This document shows positions 16,659-31,551 of a stretch of 64,000 nt of DNA, piece after piece. This DNA comes from JAXLYE01 sp046351595. GTDB taxonomy: Bacteria; Myxococcota_A; Polyangia; Palsa-1104; JAEUJZ01. Each line of letters begins with the position of its first letter. The stretch's first letter is position 1. Under the pieces are notes generated by a model. That model ran no database searches and was not told the origin of the DNA. It saw only the letters and a program-made list of their open reading frames with translations. The DNA lies in NCBI GenBank assembly GCA_046351595.1, contig JAXLYE010000002.1, positions 248,001 through 312,000 of the forward strand, given 5' to 3'. The translations under genes and the position numbers were made by a program.

Positions 16659-17701
16659 TTCGCCCCTCCGGCCGCCTTCGTATTCGTCGCGGAGGTCGTC
16701 GTCGGCGCAGCGGTCGGGGCGGCAGCGGCCTTGCTCTGGAACAGCTCGCGCAGCACCTCCTCGAGCGGCGGATCTTCGACGGTCAGGTCGGTCACCGGCA
16801 GCCGCTCGAGCAGGTGCGCCACCGCGCCGCGCAGCTCGGCCTGCGGCACGCGCAGCACCGCCTGCGTCGGCTCGTTCGCGATCACCGCGCCCAGCCGCTC
16901 GAGCTCGGCCGATGCGACCGGGCTCGCCAGCCGCAGCGTCACCCGCTTCTCCGGACGCACCGTGCGCGACAGCACCCGCAGGTCGCCGTCGTAGCGCAGC
17001 CGCCCCTGGTCGATCACCAGCACGCGCGGGCACAGCGCCTCGACGTCCTCCATGTAGTGGCTGGTCAACAGCACCGTCGCGCCGAAGCGCTCGTTGTACT
17101 CGCGCACGAAGCGCCGCAGCACCGCCTGCATCGACACGTCCAGCCCGATCGTCGGCTCGTCCAGGAACAGCACCTTGGGCCGGTGCAAGAGCGCCGCCGC
17201 CAGCTCGCACTTCATGCGCTCGCCGAGCGACAGCTGCCGCGTCGGCGCCTTCATCACCTCGCCGATGTCGAGCAGCGACACCAGCTCGCCGAGCGTCTCT
17301 TGATACTGCGCCCGCGGCACGTCGTAGACCGCGCGGTTCAGCTCGAACGCGTCCGCCGGCGGCAGGTCCCACAGGAGCTGCTGCTTCTGCCCCATCACCA
17401 GCGTGATCTGCTTGAGGAACTCGCTGTCCCGCCGCTGCGGCACGAAGCCCCCGACCTCGATCGTGCCGCCGCTCGGGTGCAGAAGACCCGCGAGCATCTT
17501 CAGCGTCGTGGTCTTGCCCGCGCCGTTGGGCCCCAGAAACCCGACCCGCTCGCCCGCCGCGATGCGGAACGTCAGCCCCGAAACCGCCAGCTTCTCCTCG
17601 TACTCGCGCCGGAACAGCGAGCGCACCGCCGCCAAAAGGCCCGCGGCCCGCTTGTGCACGCGGTAGCTCTTCGAGAGATCAAACACCGAGATCATCGACA
17701 C
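16655..17701 (-). CDS. ABC transporter ATP-binding protein (COG4586-like)
   Basis: A 348-residue protein. Walker A is GPNGAGKTTTLK, the signature is LSLGERMKCELAAAL, Walker B is VLFLDEPTIGLD and the switch histidine lies in TSHYMEDV. The C-terminal extension (about 230-320) is the accessory domain common to exporters of this type, and the last 30 residues are low-complexity Ala/Thr. It is the first gene of a three-gene operon with 4-bp and 2-bp junctions. ATG codons at 17701 and 17695 are both possible starts. Confidence 0.93.
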   Translation of the reverse strand: MSMISVFDLSKSYRVHKRAAGLLAAVRSLFRREYEEKLAVSGLTFRIAAGERVGFLGPNGAGKTTTLKMLAGLLHPSGGTIEVGGFVPQRRDSEFLKQITLVMGQKQQLLWDLPPADAFELNRAVYDVPRAQYQETLGELVSLLDIGEVMKAPTRQLSLGERMKCELAAALLHRPKVLFLDEPTIGLDVSMQAVLRRFVREYNERFGATVLLTSHYMEDVEALCPRVLVIDQGRLRYDGDLRVLSRTVRPEKRVTLRLASPVASAELERLGAVIANEPTQAVLRVPQAELRGAVAHLLERLPVTDLTVEDPPLEEVLRELFQSKAAAAPTAAPTTTSATNTKAAGGAK

Positions 17702-17758
17702 AACCTGCCCGCGACCTGCCTGAAAGACCTACTGAGACCAAGCCCTGCGTACTGATCC

Positions 17759-17828
17759 GTGAATCGGCTGTTCACTATTAAAAACCCCACCCCGCGAGCC
17801 CCTCTCCAACCGTGAACCATCCATTCAC
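17759..17828 (-). promoter_or_regulatory. Two matching palindromes GTGAA-N7-TTCAC upstream of the ABC exporter operon
   Basis: GTGAATCGGCTGTTCAC occupies 17759-17775 and GTGAACCATCCATTCAC occupies 17812-17828. Both are 5-7-5 inverted repeats with identical arms, centred 53 bp apart (about five helical turns). An AT-rich patch (ACTATTAAAAA) overlaps the first and could hold the -10 region of the minus-strand operon, whose ATG is 58 bp away. They look like operators for a dimeric regulator. No regulator gene is adjacent. Confidence 0.6.
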
Positions 17829-17889
17829 GATAGGTGCGGGTGGCGCCGAAGGCAGGGCTCCCGGCCCGCCAGGGACGGGATGCCGCAGG

Positions 17890-17964
17890 CGACAGGACCC
17901 GCACCGATCCGTACTCCGGGTCCCGAAACCGCCGTGCCGACAGGACCCGCACCGATCCGTACTC
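17890..17964. repeat. Pair of perfect 27-bp direct repeats
   Basis: The same 27 bp (beginning CGACAGGACCCGCACCGATC and ending CGTACTC) occurs at 17890-17916 and 17938-17964, a 48-bp period. The pair lies just after the APC permease stop at 17985 on the minus strand. Confidence 0.85.
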
Positions 17965-17984
17965 GTAGTTCGAAACCGACGAGC

Positions 17985-19418
17985 CTACTTCCCCTTGTGC
18001 TGCAGCGCCGAGTGCGTCCGCCCGTAGGCCAGGTACACGGCGAGCCCCAGCACCATCCACAGCCCCACCGCCTTCTGCGTGAACGAGTCCAGCTTGATGA
18101 CCAGCGCCGTGCAGATCAGCACCCCCAGCGGCGCCACGCCCCACACCAGCGGCACCCGGAACGGCCGCCGCCGCTCGGGATCGCGCACGCGCAGCAGCAT
18201 CACGCCGATGCACACCAGCGCGAACGCCAAGAGCGTCCCCATCGACGTCATCTCGCCCGCCATCTGCGCGTTCAGCGTCGAGGCGAAGATCGCCACCACG
18301 ACCCCGGTCAGCATCGTCGAGCGGTACGGCGTCTGGAAGCGCGGGTGCACCTTGCTGATGCTCGAGGGCAGGAGGCCATCGCGGCTCATCGCGAAGAACA
18401 CCCGCGGCTGCCCCATCATCATCACCAGCACCACGCTGGCCAGGCCCGCCAGCGCGCCCACCGACACCAGCATCACGCCCCACTTCACCCCGACGCTCGC
18501 CAGCGCCAGCGTCACCGGCGCCGGATCCGCCAGCCGCGTGTACGGCACCATGCCCGTCAGCACCGCCGCCACCGCGATGTAAAGGAGCGTGCACAGGACC
18601 AGCGACGCCATGATCCCGATCGGCAGGTCGCGCTGCGCGTTCTTCGCCTCCTCGGACATCGTCGTCACCGCGTCGAAGCCGATGTACGCGAAGAAGATGA
18701 CGCCGGCGCCCGCGACGATGCCGCCGACGCCGAACGGCATGAACGGCGTCCAGTTCTCGGTGCGCACGTACTTGGCGCCGATGGCCAGAAACAGCAGCAC
18801 CGCGATGATCTTGACGACCACGATCGCCGAGGTCGCGCGCGCGCTCTCCTTGACGCCGACGATGAGCAGCGTGGTCACGGCGATGACCAGGAAGATCGCC
18901 GGCACGTTGAGGATGCCGTGGCTGTGCACGATGCCCGCGGCGTCCGTCCACGACGCGAAGTAGCCGTTCACCCACTCGCCCGGCAGGTGGACGTCGAAGC
19001 CCTTTTCAAGGAAGCGCACCAGGTAGCCGGACCACGAGATCGCGACGGTGATGGCGCCGACCGCGTACTCCAGCACCAGCGCCCAGCCGATCAGCCAGGC
19101 CAGGATCTCGCCGAGCGTGGCGTAGGCATAGGTATAGGCGCTGCCGGCGACCGGGATCATCGCCGCCATCTCGGCGTAGCACAGGCCCGCGAACGCGCAG
19201 CCCAGGCCCGAGAGGATGAACGAGATCATGATCGCGGGGCCGGCCTTGTTGGCCGCGGCGTTGCCGGTGAGCGCGAAGATGCCCGCGCCGATGATCGCGC
19301 CGACGCCGATCATGGTCAGGTCGAACGCGGACAGCGAGCGCGCGAGCCTGCTGCCCCCGGACTCGGCTTCGCTTAGGACTTGGTCGACGGTCTTGCGGCG
19401 GAACAGCGAGCTAACCAT
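17985..19418 (-). CDS. APC-family amino acid permease (cationic amino acid transporter type)
   Basis: A 477-residue protein from the ATG at 19418 (MVSSLFRRKTVDQVL), preceded by GGAGGG. The opening LSAFDLTMIGVGAIIGAGIFALTG is diagnostic of the APC superfamily. EEAKNAQRDLPIGI and about twelve membrane helices agree with the YfnA/CAT branch, as does VFFAMSRDGLLP. It would take up an amino acid with a proton; the exact substrate is not visible. An upstream methionine at 19487 is possible but less likely. Confidence 0.92.
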   Translation of the reverse strand: MVSSLFRRKTVDQVLSEAESGGSRLARSLSAFDLTMIGVGAIIGAGIFALTGNAAANKAGPAIMISFILSGLGCAFAGLCYAEMAAMIPVAGSAYTYAYATLGEILAWLIGWALVLEYAVGAITVAISWSGYLVRFLEKGFDVHLPGEWVNGYFASWTDAAGIVHSHGILNVPAIFLVIAVTTLLIVGVKESARATSAIVVVKIIAVLLFLAIGAKYVRTENWTPFMPFGVGGIVAGAGVIFFAYIGFDAVTTMSEEAKNAQRDLPIGIMASLVLCTLLYIAVAAVLTGMVPYTRLADPAPVTLALASVGVKWGVMLVSVGALAGLASVVLVMMMGQPRVFFAMSRDGLLPSSISKVHPRFQTPYRSTMLTGVVVAIFASTLNAQMAGEMTSMGTLLAFALVCIGVMLLRVRDPERRRPFRVPLVWGVAPLGVLICTALVIKLDSFTQKAVGLWMVLGLAVYLAYGRTHSALQHKGK

Positions 19419-19646
19419 GAGCCCTCCAGGGTCTCGCCTCCGGGCGACGGGACGAGCGGGGTCGGTTGTGTGGCAAAGCGTCAACACACCTTACACTGCA
19501 GCGCCCACAGCTGTCGCTGCCGTGCAGGGATTTGCTGCGGCGCGCGGGGTTCGCTCGGTCGCCCGCACCTCGGACGGTCCGGTGCCCTCAAGCTCACCTC
19601 GGGCCGCCCTCGGGTCCCTCGCGCCCTTTGGGGCCCTGCCGCCCCC

Positions 19647-20117
19647 TCAAGCGACGATCAGGCGCTCGCGCGCCAGCGTGTCGGGGTGCAGGAACCAGGC
19701 GCCGCGGCCGTCCTCGATCAGCGAGACCTGGCCCTTGCGGAACGCCGGGAACGACGGCCGCCCGCACAGGAACGCGCCGAGCATCGTCAGCCCCGGCTCG
19801 TGCCCGACCACCGCGACCGCGGCGCCGCGCGAGGGCAGCTCGCTGGCGCAGATGCGCGGCGGCACGCCCGGAACCAGCGCCGGCAGCGCCTCGATGACGC
19901 CGAGGTAGTCGGTGCGCTCGGCGATAAGCTCCGCGGTCTGCACCGCGCGCACGAGCGGGCTGGTGACGATCGCGTCGAACTCGACCCCGGACTCCTTCAG
20001 CACGCGGCCGATCTCGCGCAGCGCCTTGCGGCCCTTCTTGCTCAGATAGCGCTGCTCGTCCGAGAGGTTGCCCTCGGCATCCACCGCGTGACCGTGACGA
20101 ATGAGGTAGACCCGCAC
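19647..20117 (-). CDS. sixA: Phosphohistidine phosphatase SixA-like
   Basis: A 156-residue protein if started at the GTG at 20117 (VRVYLIRHGHAVDAEGNLSD). It has the histidine phosphatase RHG motif at its N-terminus, TSPLVRAVQTAELI with the conserved Arg, and VVGHEPGLTML with the second catalytic His. The length is normal for SixA. SixA removes phosphate from phosphohistidine, for example on HPt domains or NPr. The frame runs open upstream to 20333, but that part is unlike the family. The start is unsure because no clear Shine-Dalgarno is seen. Confidence 0.82.
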   Translation of the reverse strand: MRVYLIRHGHAVDAEGNLSDEQRYLSKKGRKALREIGRVLKESGVEFDAIVTSPLVRAVQTAELIAERTDYLGVIEALPALVPGVPPRICASELPSRGAAVAVVGHEPGLTMLGAFLCGRPSFPAFRKGQVSLIEDGRGAWFLHPDTLARERLIVA

Positions 20118-20282
20118 AGACCGAGCCTGCGCGCCTGCGGCGGACGTGTCAACTGCGACGGACTGCGGTGCGACCGCGGCATGACCGCGTCGGGCCGCGA
20201 CGCAGCGCGTCGACGGGGACGGGCCGCGACGGATTGCGGCCGTCGGGGGCGCCGCGCTAGGGTGCGCGCACACGGAGGCATC

Positions 20283-20951
20283 ATGGCCGGCTTCGGACGC
20301 GCCCGGCGAGGCCCGGGCGCAGGCGATCGTCAACCAGGGACCGACGGATCATCAAAGCTCGGCCGGGCTGGCCGGGCCGCGGCCCAGCCGCTCGACGAGC
20401 AACAGCTGTACGACCGCGCGGTCGCGCTGCTGTCGCGGCAGATGCGCACGGTGACGCAGCTGCGGCGCCTCCTGCGCGCCCACGCAGCGCCCGGCGCCGA
20501 CGGTGAGGCAGCCCTCGGCGCGGCGCTCGCGCGGCTGCACGACCACGGCTACCTGAGCGATCTGCGCTTCGCCCTGTCGTACGCCACCGCGCGCAAGGAC
20601 ACCCAGCACTTCGGCCGCCGCCGCATCGCCCAGGAGCTCCTGCGCAAGGGCGTGGCCGCCGAGGTCGTCACCAACCAGCTCGACACCGCGTTCCAGGACG
20701 TCGACGAGGATGCGCAGGCCCGCGCCTACCTGCGGCGCAAGCGCGTGCCGCCGCTCGACGGCAAGGACCGGGTCAAGGACGCGCGCGACGCGGCCCGGGT
20801 CTTCCGCATGCTGCTGCGCGCCGGCTTCTCACCGGGCACCGCCACGCGCGCCGTGCGCGGCCTGCGCAGCGCCGGCGCCGCCGCGCTCGACGACGCCGCG
20901 CTGACCGCGATGGAGGAGGCCGCCGCCGACGGGGCGGACGACCCGGGCTGA
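20283..20951 (+). CDS. recX: Regulatory protein RecX
   Basis: A 222-residue protein from the ATG at 20283. RecX helical repeats are recognisable: YDRAVALLSRQMRTVTQLRRLL, LHDHGYLSDLRFALSYATAR, FGRRRIAQELLRKGVAAEVV and VFRMLLRAGFSPGTATRAVRGL. The first 35 residues are a Gly/Arg/Ala-rich extension. RecX inhibits RecA filaments. recA is not in the window, so recX is unlinked here. It is divergent from sixA, separated by 165 bp. Confidence 0.88.
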   Translation: MAGFGRARRGPGAGDRQPGTDGSSKLGRAGRAAAQPLDEQQLYDRAVALLSRQMRTVTQLRRLLRAHAAPGADGEAALGAALARLHDHGYLSDLRFALSYATARKDTQHFGRRRIAQELLRKGVAAEVVTNQLDTAFQDVDEDAQARAYLRRKRVPPLDGKDRVKDARDAARVFRMLLRAGFSPGTATRAVRGLRSAGAAALDDAALTAMEEAAADGADDPG

Positions 20952-20970
20952 GCGCGCGGCCCGCTCGCGG

Positions 20971-22032
20971 CTACTGCTGGTGATCCAGGAAGCTGATGAG
21001 CGCCTGATCGAAGCGCGCGTGCGTGCGCTCGATCGGCGCGTACTTCCCGAGGCCGGGCAGGTGCGTGTACCACTTCGCCGCGGCCGAGAGCTCCTGGAAG
21101 AACTGCACGCGGTCGCCGAAGCTCTCGCTGCTGCCGTCGCGCTCCCCCTGGATGATCAGCGTCGGCACCTTGAGCTTCACCGGCTCGACGGGGCTGAGCT
21201 TGTACAGGTCGCGCACCGCGCCGTTTGGCGCCTGCTGCGACTCGGCCCGGCAGACCTGCGCGCGCCGCCGCACGAACTCGGGATCCAGGTCGCCGTCCTC
21301 GGGCTTGAGCAGCGCCGCCTGCTGCCCCAGCGCCCGCAGCGGCGAGACCGGCGGCTGCCCGAGCTTCTCGGTCATCTTGTAGCGCATGCCGAGCAGCGCC
21401 AGGCGCGCCACCTTGTGCGGCTTCTGCACCGCGAACAGCGCCGCCGGCTGCGCGCCCCACTGGTAGCCGAACAGGTGCACGCGCTCGACCCAGCGCAGCG
21501 CGCGGATGAACTCGACCGCGGCCTCGACGTCCTTGGCCGCGCTCTGGGCGTCGGTCCAGTCGTTGTCGATGCGCTCGGAGCGGCCGTAGCCGTGCAGGTC
21601 GACCGCGAAGACGTCGTAGCCCGCGTCGGCCAGCGTCTCCATCAGCGAGTAGCCGTGCTCGGGGTCGGGATCGAAGGTGCACTTGCTGGCCCAGGTCGCG
21701 CCGTGGACCAGCAGGATGACCTTGCCGTTCTGCTTCCACGACTCCTCGTTACCGGCCCGCCACTTCTCGTAGAGCTTCAGCTTGATGCCGTCGGTGCGCT
21801 CGGCCAGAAGCTCGCGCGACTTGATCTCGCGCTTCTCGGTGTCGGCGGAGCCGATCTTGCGCGCCGGGGCGGCCGGAGGCTGCGCCGCGGCGACGTTCCC
21901 GCCGACGTTACCCATAACGAGCGACGCCAGGAGCGCGCCCCCGATCATTCCAAGAGAACCAACCCGGTCCAAAGAACCAACTCGGCCAGCCGCTCGCAAA
22001 AACGAAGTCGCGTCCTGTGATCTCTTCACCAT
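20971..22032 (-). CDS. Alpha/beta-hydrolase-fold protein lacking the nucleophile serine
   Basis: A 353-residue protein with a hydrophobic export-type N-terminus ending near VAAAQ. The fold is clear: VILLVHGATWASKCTFD (oxyanion HG), YDVFAVDLHGYGRSER and LFGYQWGAQPAALFAV at the nucleophile elbow. LIIQGERDGSS and a late ERTHARFD follow. The elbow normally reads G-x-S-x-G; here it is G-Y-Q-W-G, so Ser is replaced by Gln. It is therefore probably not a classical serine hydrolase. It could be a binding protein or use other chemistry. It is divergent from speA. Confidence 0.8.
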   Translation of the reverse strand: MVKRSQDATSFLRAAGRVGSLDRVGSLGMIGGALLASLVMGNVGGNVAAAQPPAAPARKIGSADTEKREIKSRELLAERTDGIKLKLYEKWRAGNEESWKQNGKVILLVHGATWASKCTFDPDPEHGYSLMETLADAGYDVFAVDLHGYGRSERIDNDWTDAQSAAKDVEAAVEFIRALRWVERVHLFGYQWGAQPAALFAVQKPHKVARLALLGMRYKMTEKLGQPPVSPLRALGQQAALLKPEDGDLDPEFVRRRAQVCRAESQQAPNGAVRDLYKLSPVEPVKLKVPTLIIQGERDGSSESFGDRVQFFQELSAAAKWYTHLPGLGKYAPIERTHARFDQALISFLDHQQ

Positions 22033-22225
22033 GGGCTGTAGCGCATATCACCACTTGCCCCCCGTGGGCAAGACAGGCCCGCCGCCGCCGCCGCAACACC
22101 CCGCGCGCGCCGACCGCCCTGACGCGCGGCTCCCGTCGCCGGAGACGAAATTTTGATTGCGGCTCCGACCCTCCGCGTTCATCCTGCGCCCCCAAACCCT
22201 CTTGCTCGGTAAGGAGTCCCGCACG

Positions 22226-24217
<1,992 letters not shown>

Positions 24218-24399
24218 CCACCCGCTGCCCGCTGGCAGCACTCACAGCCCGCTGGCAGCCCCGCAGCACCCAAGCCCGCGCCAAGCCCCAAAGCCAACTC
24301 CAAGTCTCCCTCCCCAACCACGGGGGGGGGCGTCCCCTGGAGGGGGGATGGGGGTGTCGCCGTGCTCCTCCATACGGATTCCCAAAGGGAGGAGGGAGC

Positions 24400-24432
24400 C
24401 CGAGGGAGGCAACCGCCAGGTTCCTCCCTCGG
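24400..24432 (+). terminator. Strong inverted repeat downstream of speA
   Basis: CCGAGGGAGG (24400-24409) and CCTCCCTCGG (24423-24432) form a perfect 10-bp stem with a 13-nt loop. There is no long T run. It lies between speA and the fmdB-like gene and is the best structural candidate for ending the speA transcript. The rest of 24218-24492 is G/C-homopolymer-rich and shows no gene. Confidence 0.45.
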
Positions 24433-24492
24433 CCGCATTCCCCCCACTCCCCAGACAATTGACAAGCCAGCTTGCGAACCTACCTTCGCGAT

Positions 24493-24775
24493 ATGCCGAT
24501 TTACGAATATCGCTGCGAGTGTGGGGCGACGCTGGAGTCGCTGGAGTCCGTGGGGAGCAAGCGCGAGACGTGCGGGGAGCTCTGTGCGCAGCGTCAGCGG
24601 CCGGGTCGCTCTGCGAGCGCCTGCGCGCCGGGGACCGGCCGATTGGAGCGGATCCTCTCGGCGACCGGCATCCGCGGCGACGGGCGGGAGGCCAGGGCGC
24701 CGGTCTTCGATCCGGTGCGGCAGCAGAACCGGCCCGGCGGCTGCGAGGACTGCGACACCGGCGACGGCGACTCGT

Positions 24776-24783
<8 letters not shown>
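24493..24783 (+). CDS. FmdB-type zinc-ribbon protein
   Basis: A 96-residue protein from the ATG at 24493. MPIYEYRCECGATLE is the standard opening of FmdB-family putative regulatory zinc ribbons. The usual second Cys pair is less regular (RETCGELC), and two further Cys (CEDCD) lie near the C-terminus. The function of the family is poorly known. The 3' end overlaps the convergent Lhr gene by 8 bp. Confidence 0.75.
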
Positions 24784-29512
<4,729 letters not shown>

Positions 29513-29605
29513 AGGCTGATTGGATGTTCAGCCGCAAGCTAGATGAGGTCGCCGGCGAAGACAAGAGCTGCCGTCGCTCCGGCGCGGTCCGCGGGCGGGT
29601 CCGCC

Positions 29606-30058
29606 CTAGCGGCAGCCCGAGCACAGGGCGCTGGCGTCCTGGCACTCCTTCTCGGCGCGATGGCAGCTGCGGGTGCTGTCGCTGTCGCTGATCTGGCCGG
29701 CGAGCTGGCAGATGCGGCGGGAGAAGCCGCAGATCTCCTGCGCCGCCTGGCACACCGGCTCGCAGCGGCCGCCGACGTCGGCGCCGCTGGCCATGGGCAC
29801 GGGGGCGCTGCTCGGGGCGGCCTCGGCGCGCGACTCGCCGCGCCCGTCGCTGCGTCCTTCGAGGCGGCTCTTGGCCGCGGCCAGGCCCTGCTCCAGGCGG
29901 CGCAGCTCGCTGTGGCTGTCGCTGGACTCGGGGGCGCGGGTCTCGGGCACGGCGCTGCGGTGCGCGCAGCCAGAGAGCCCGCTGACCGCGAGCGCTCCGG
30001 CCCAGAGCAGCGCAGCACGGCCGCGGGCGCGGCGGGGCGTTCGTCGGGAGGTCCTCAT
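29606..30058 (-). CDS. Small Cys-rich lipoprotein
   Basis: About 150 residues from the ATG at 30058 (MRTSRRTPRRARGR), with a lipobox in ALAVSGLSGC. A predicted coiled coil (SELRRLEQGLAAAKSRLEG) follows. The C-terminal 60 residues contain nine Cys in patterns such as CEPVCQAAQEIC, CQLAG and CHRAEKEC, and it ends CSGCR. No family is recognised. It is the last gene of the apparent sigma/anti-sigma operon, 42 bp after the TPR-like gene. Confidence 0.65.
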   Translation of the reverse strand: MRTSRRTPRRARGRAALLWAGALAVSGLSGCAHRSAVPETRAPESSDSHSELRRLEQGLAAAKSRLEGRSDGRGESRAEAAPSSAPVPMASGADVGGRCEPVCQAAQEICGFSRRICQLAGQISDSDSTRSCHRAEKECQDASALCSGCR

Positions 30059-30100
30059 CTCGGCACGGTTCCGTGGTGGCATCGTCGTCTCGGTCGGGCG

Positions 30101-30760
30101 CTACTTCGCGGGCTCGGCTCGCGGCGCGGCCCCCATCGGCTCGGCTCGCGGCGCGGCCCCCATCGGCTCGGCTCGCGGAGCCTCGCGCAGGTTCAGCAGG
30201 CTGCGCTGCAGCGCCCGGTCGATGGCGATGGCGCGCTCCAGCGCCCCGATCGCCTCCTTGCGCGCCTGCTTCTGCGCCGCCGGGTCGGTCAGGCGGCGGG
30301 CGCGCGCCTCGAACACGTCGGCAGCGACGGACTCCAGGTGGGCGCGGAAGAAGCTCTCGCGGCTGGTCAGCTTGCGCCCGGCCTCGACCTGGGCCAGGGC
30401 TCGCTGCTCGGCCTCCTCGCTGCCGCCGCCGCTGGCGCCGCTGCTTTGGCTCAGGTAGAGCCGGGCCAGGCGCGCGTGGGCGTCGAGCAGCACGTCCTCG
30501 CCCTCGGCGCTGCCGGTCGGGAAGCGGATGGCCAGGACCTCCTGCACGTCGGCGATGGCGGCGTTGATGTCGCCGTCGGCGAGGTGGAGGTCGGCGCGGC
30601 GCTGCCAGGCCCGCGCCTCGGCGAGCTGCACCAGCATCAGGTCGTCGCTGCGGCTGCTCTCGTCGCGGCTGCAGCCGCCGCCGACGGCGACCGCGATCGC
30701 GACGAGCGCGCCGACCAGGGTCACGGCGAGCAGGCTGCGGATCCCCTGCGCGCGCGTCAT
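30101..30760 (-). CDS. Lipoprotein with TPR-like helices
   Basis: A 219-residue protein from the ATG at 30760 (MTRAQGIRSLLAVTL), with a lipobox-like VAVGGGC. The body contains helical pairs resembling TPRs: LAEARAWQRRADLHLADGDI, NAAIADVQEVLAIRFP and LLDAHARLARLYLSQS. The tail repeats RAEPMGAAP from 27-bp DNA units. It overlaps the upstream anti-sigma-like gene by 4 bp (ATGA), so translational coupling is likely. It probably anchors a complex in the envelope; the partner is unknown. Confidence 0.68.
   Translation of the reverse strand: MTRAQGIRSLLAVTLVGALVAIAVAVGGGCSRDESSRSDDLMLVQLAEARAWQRRADLHLADGDINAAIADVQEVLAIRFPTGSAEGEDVLLDAHARLARLYLSQSSGASGGGSEEAEQRALAQVEAGRKLTSRESFFRAHLESVAADVFEARARRLTDPAAQKQARKEAIGALERAIAIDRALQRSLLNLREAPRAEPMGAAPRAEPMGAAPRAEPAK
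30111..30179 (-). repeat. 27-bp tandem repeat, about 2.5 copies
   Basis: The same 27-bp unit (starting GGCTCGGCTCGCGGCGCGGC) occupies 30111-30137 and 30138-30164, with a partial copy to 30179. It encodes the repeated RAEPMGAAP tail of the lipoprotein gene. Confidence 0.9.
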
Positions 30761-31551
30761 GGTGCGGACTCCACGGCGGCCGCGCCGGTCGACAGCGACG
30801 CCTGCAGCGCCACGAGCCGCGCCTCTTCGGGGGCGGGGGGCACAGTCGGCGGCGCCGGCTCGGCCTGGGCGATTACCGTCGCCGAGCTCCGCCCCGCACC
30901 GCCGCGCCGGGCGAGCAGCCGCTCCTGCAGCATGAGCTCCAGGCGCTGCGACGGGCTCTCGGCGCGGTGCAGCGAGCGGCGGTAGAGCAGCGCCGAGGCG
31001 ACGGTCGGGCTCATCGTGCGCTGGCGCAGCCGCGAGCCCTGCTCGAGCAGCGCCCACGACACCACCAGGAGCAGCGCCGCCGCCGCCAGCAGCCCGCCGG
31101 TGCCGCTGAGCGAGCGGCCGAGCTGCCGCAGCGAGCCGCCGCGGCGCGCCGCCACCTCGCGCCGCGCCGTCAGAAGCTCGCGCGCCGCCCGCGACAGGCC
31201 GCGCGCCCGCACCTCGCCGAGCGAGTCGTCGGCGGTCGGGAGCCGCAGGTGCGCCGCCAGCCAGCGCGCCTCGGGGTCGCTCACCGGCTCGCGCCGCCCG
31301 CCGGGACCCGGGGCCAGCTCGGTCGCCGCGAGCGTCTCGCGCAGCGCCGCCGCCGCGCGCAGCTCGTCCTCGGTCGGCTCGGCGTCGGGCTCGGGGAGCG
31401 GCTCGCGGCGGTCGCGGTCCTTGTCGCCGCGGTCGCCGCGCTCGCGCCCGGACCCCGGCGACGAGCCGCCCGTCGGGCCGTGCGTCGGCGGGCCGTGCCC
31501 CGGCGGGCCGTGCGATCCATGCGGCGGGCCGCGGGTGCCGTCATCAACCAT
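30757..31551 (-). CDS. Single-pass membrane protein, putative anti-sigma factor
   Basis: A 264-residue protein from the ATG at 31551 (MVDDGTRGPPHG), overlapping the sigma-factor stop by 8 bp. The N-terminus is Gly/Pro/His- and Asp/Arg-rich, then a helical cytoplasmic part (ALRETLAATELA, PEARWLAAHLRLP). One membrane helix follows (GGLLAAAALLLVVSWALL, about 165-183) and a short outer domain. Position and topology are those of an anti-sigma factor. No zinc HxxxCxxC motif is visible, so the assignment rests on context. Confidence 0.6.
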   Translation of the reverse strand: MVDDGTRGPPHGSHGPPGHGPPTHGPTGGSSPGSGRERGDRGDKDRDRREPLPEPDAEPTEDELRAAAALRETLAATELAPGPGGRREPVSDPEARWLAAHLRLPTADDSLGEVRARGLSRAARELLTARREVAARRGGSLRQLGRSLSGTGGLLAAAALLLVVSWALLEQGSRLRQRTMSPTVASALLYRRSLHRAESPSQRLELMLQERLLARRGGAGRSSATVIAQAEPAPPTVPPAPEEARLVALQASLSTGAAAVESAP

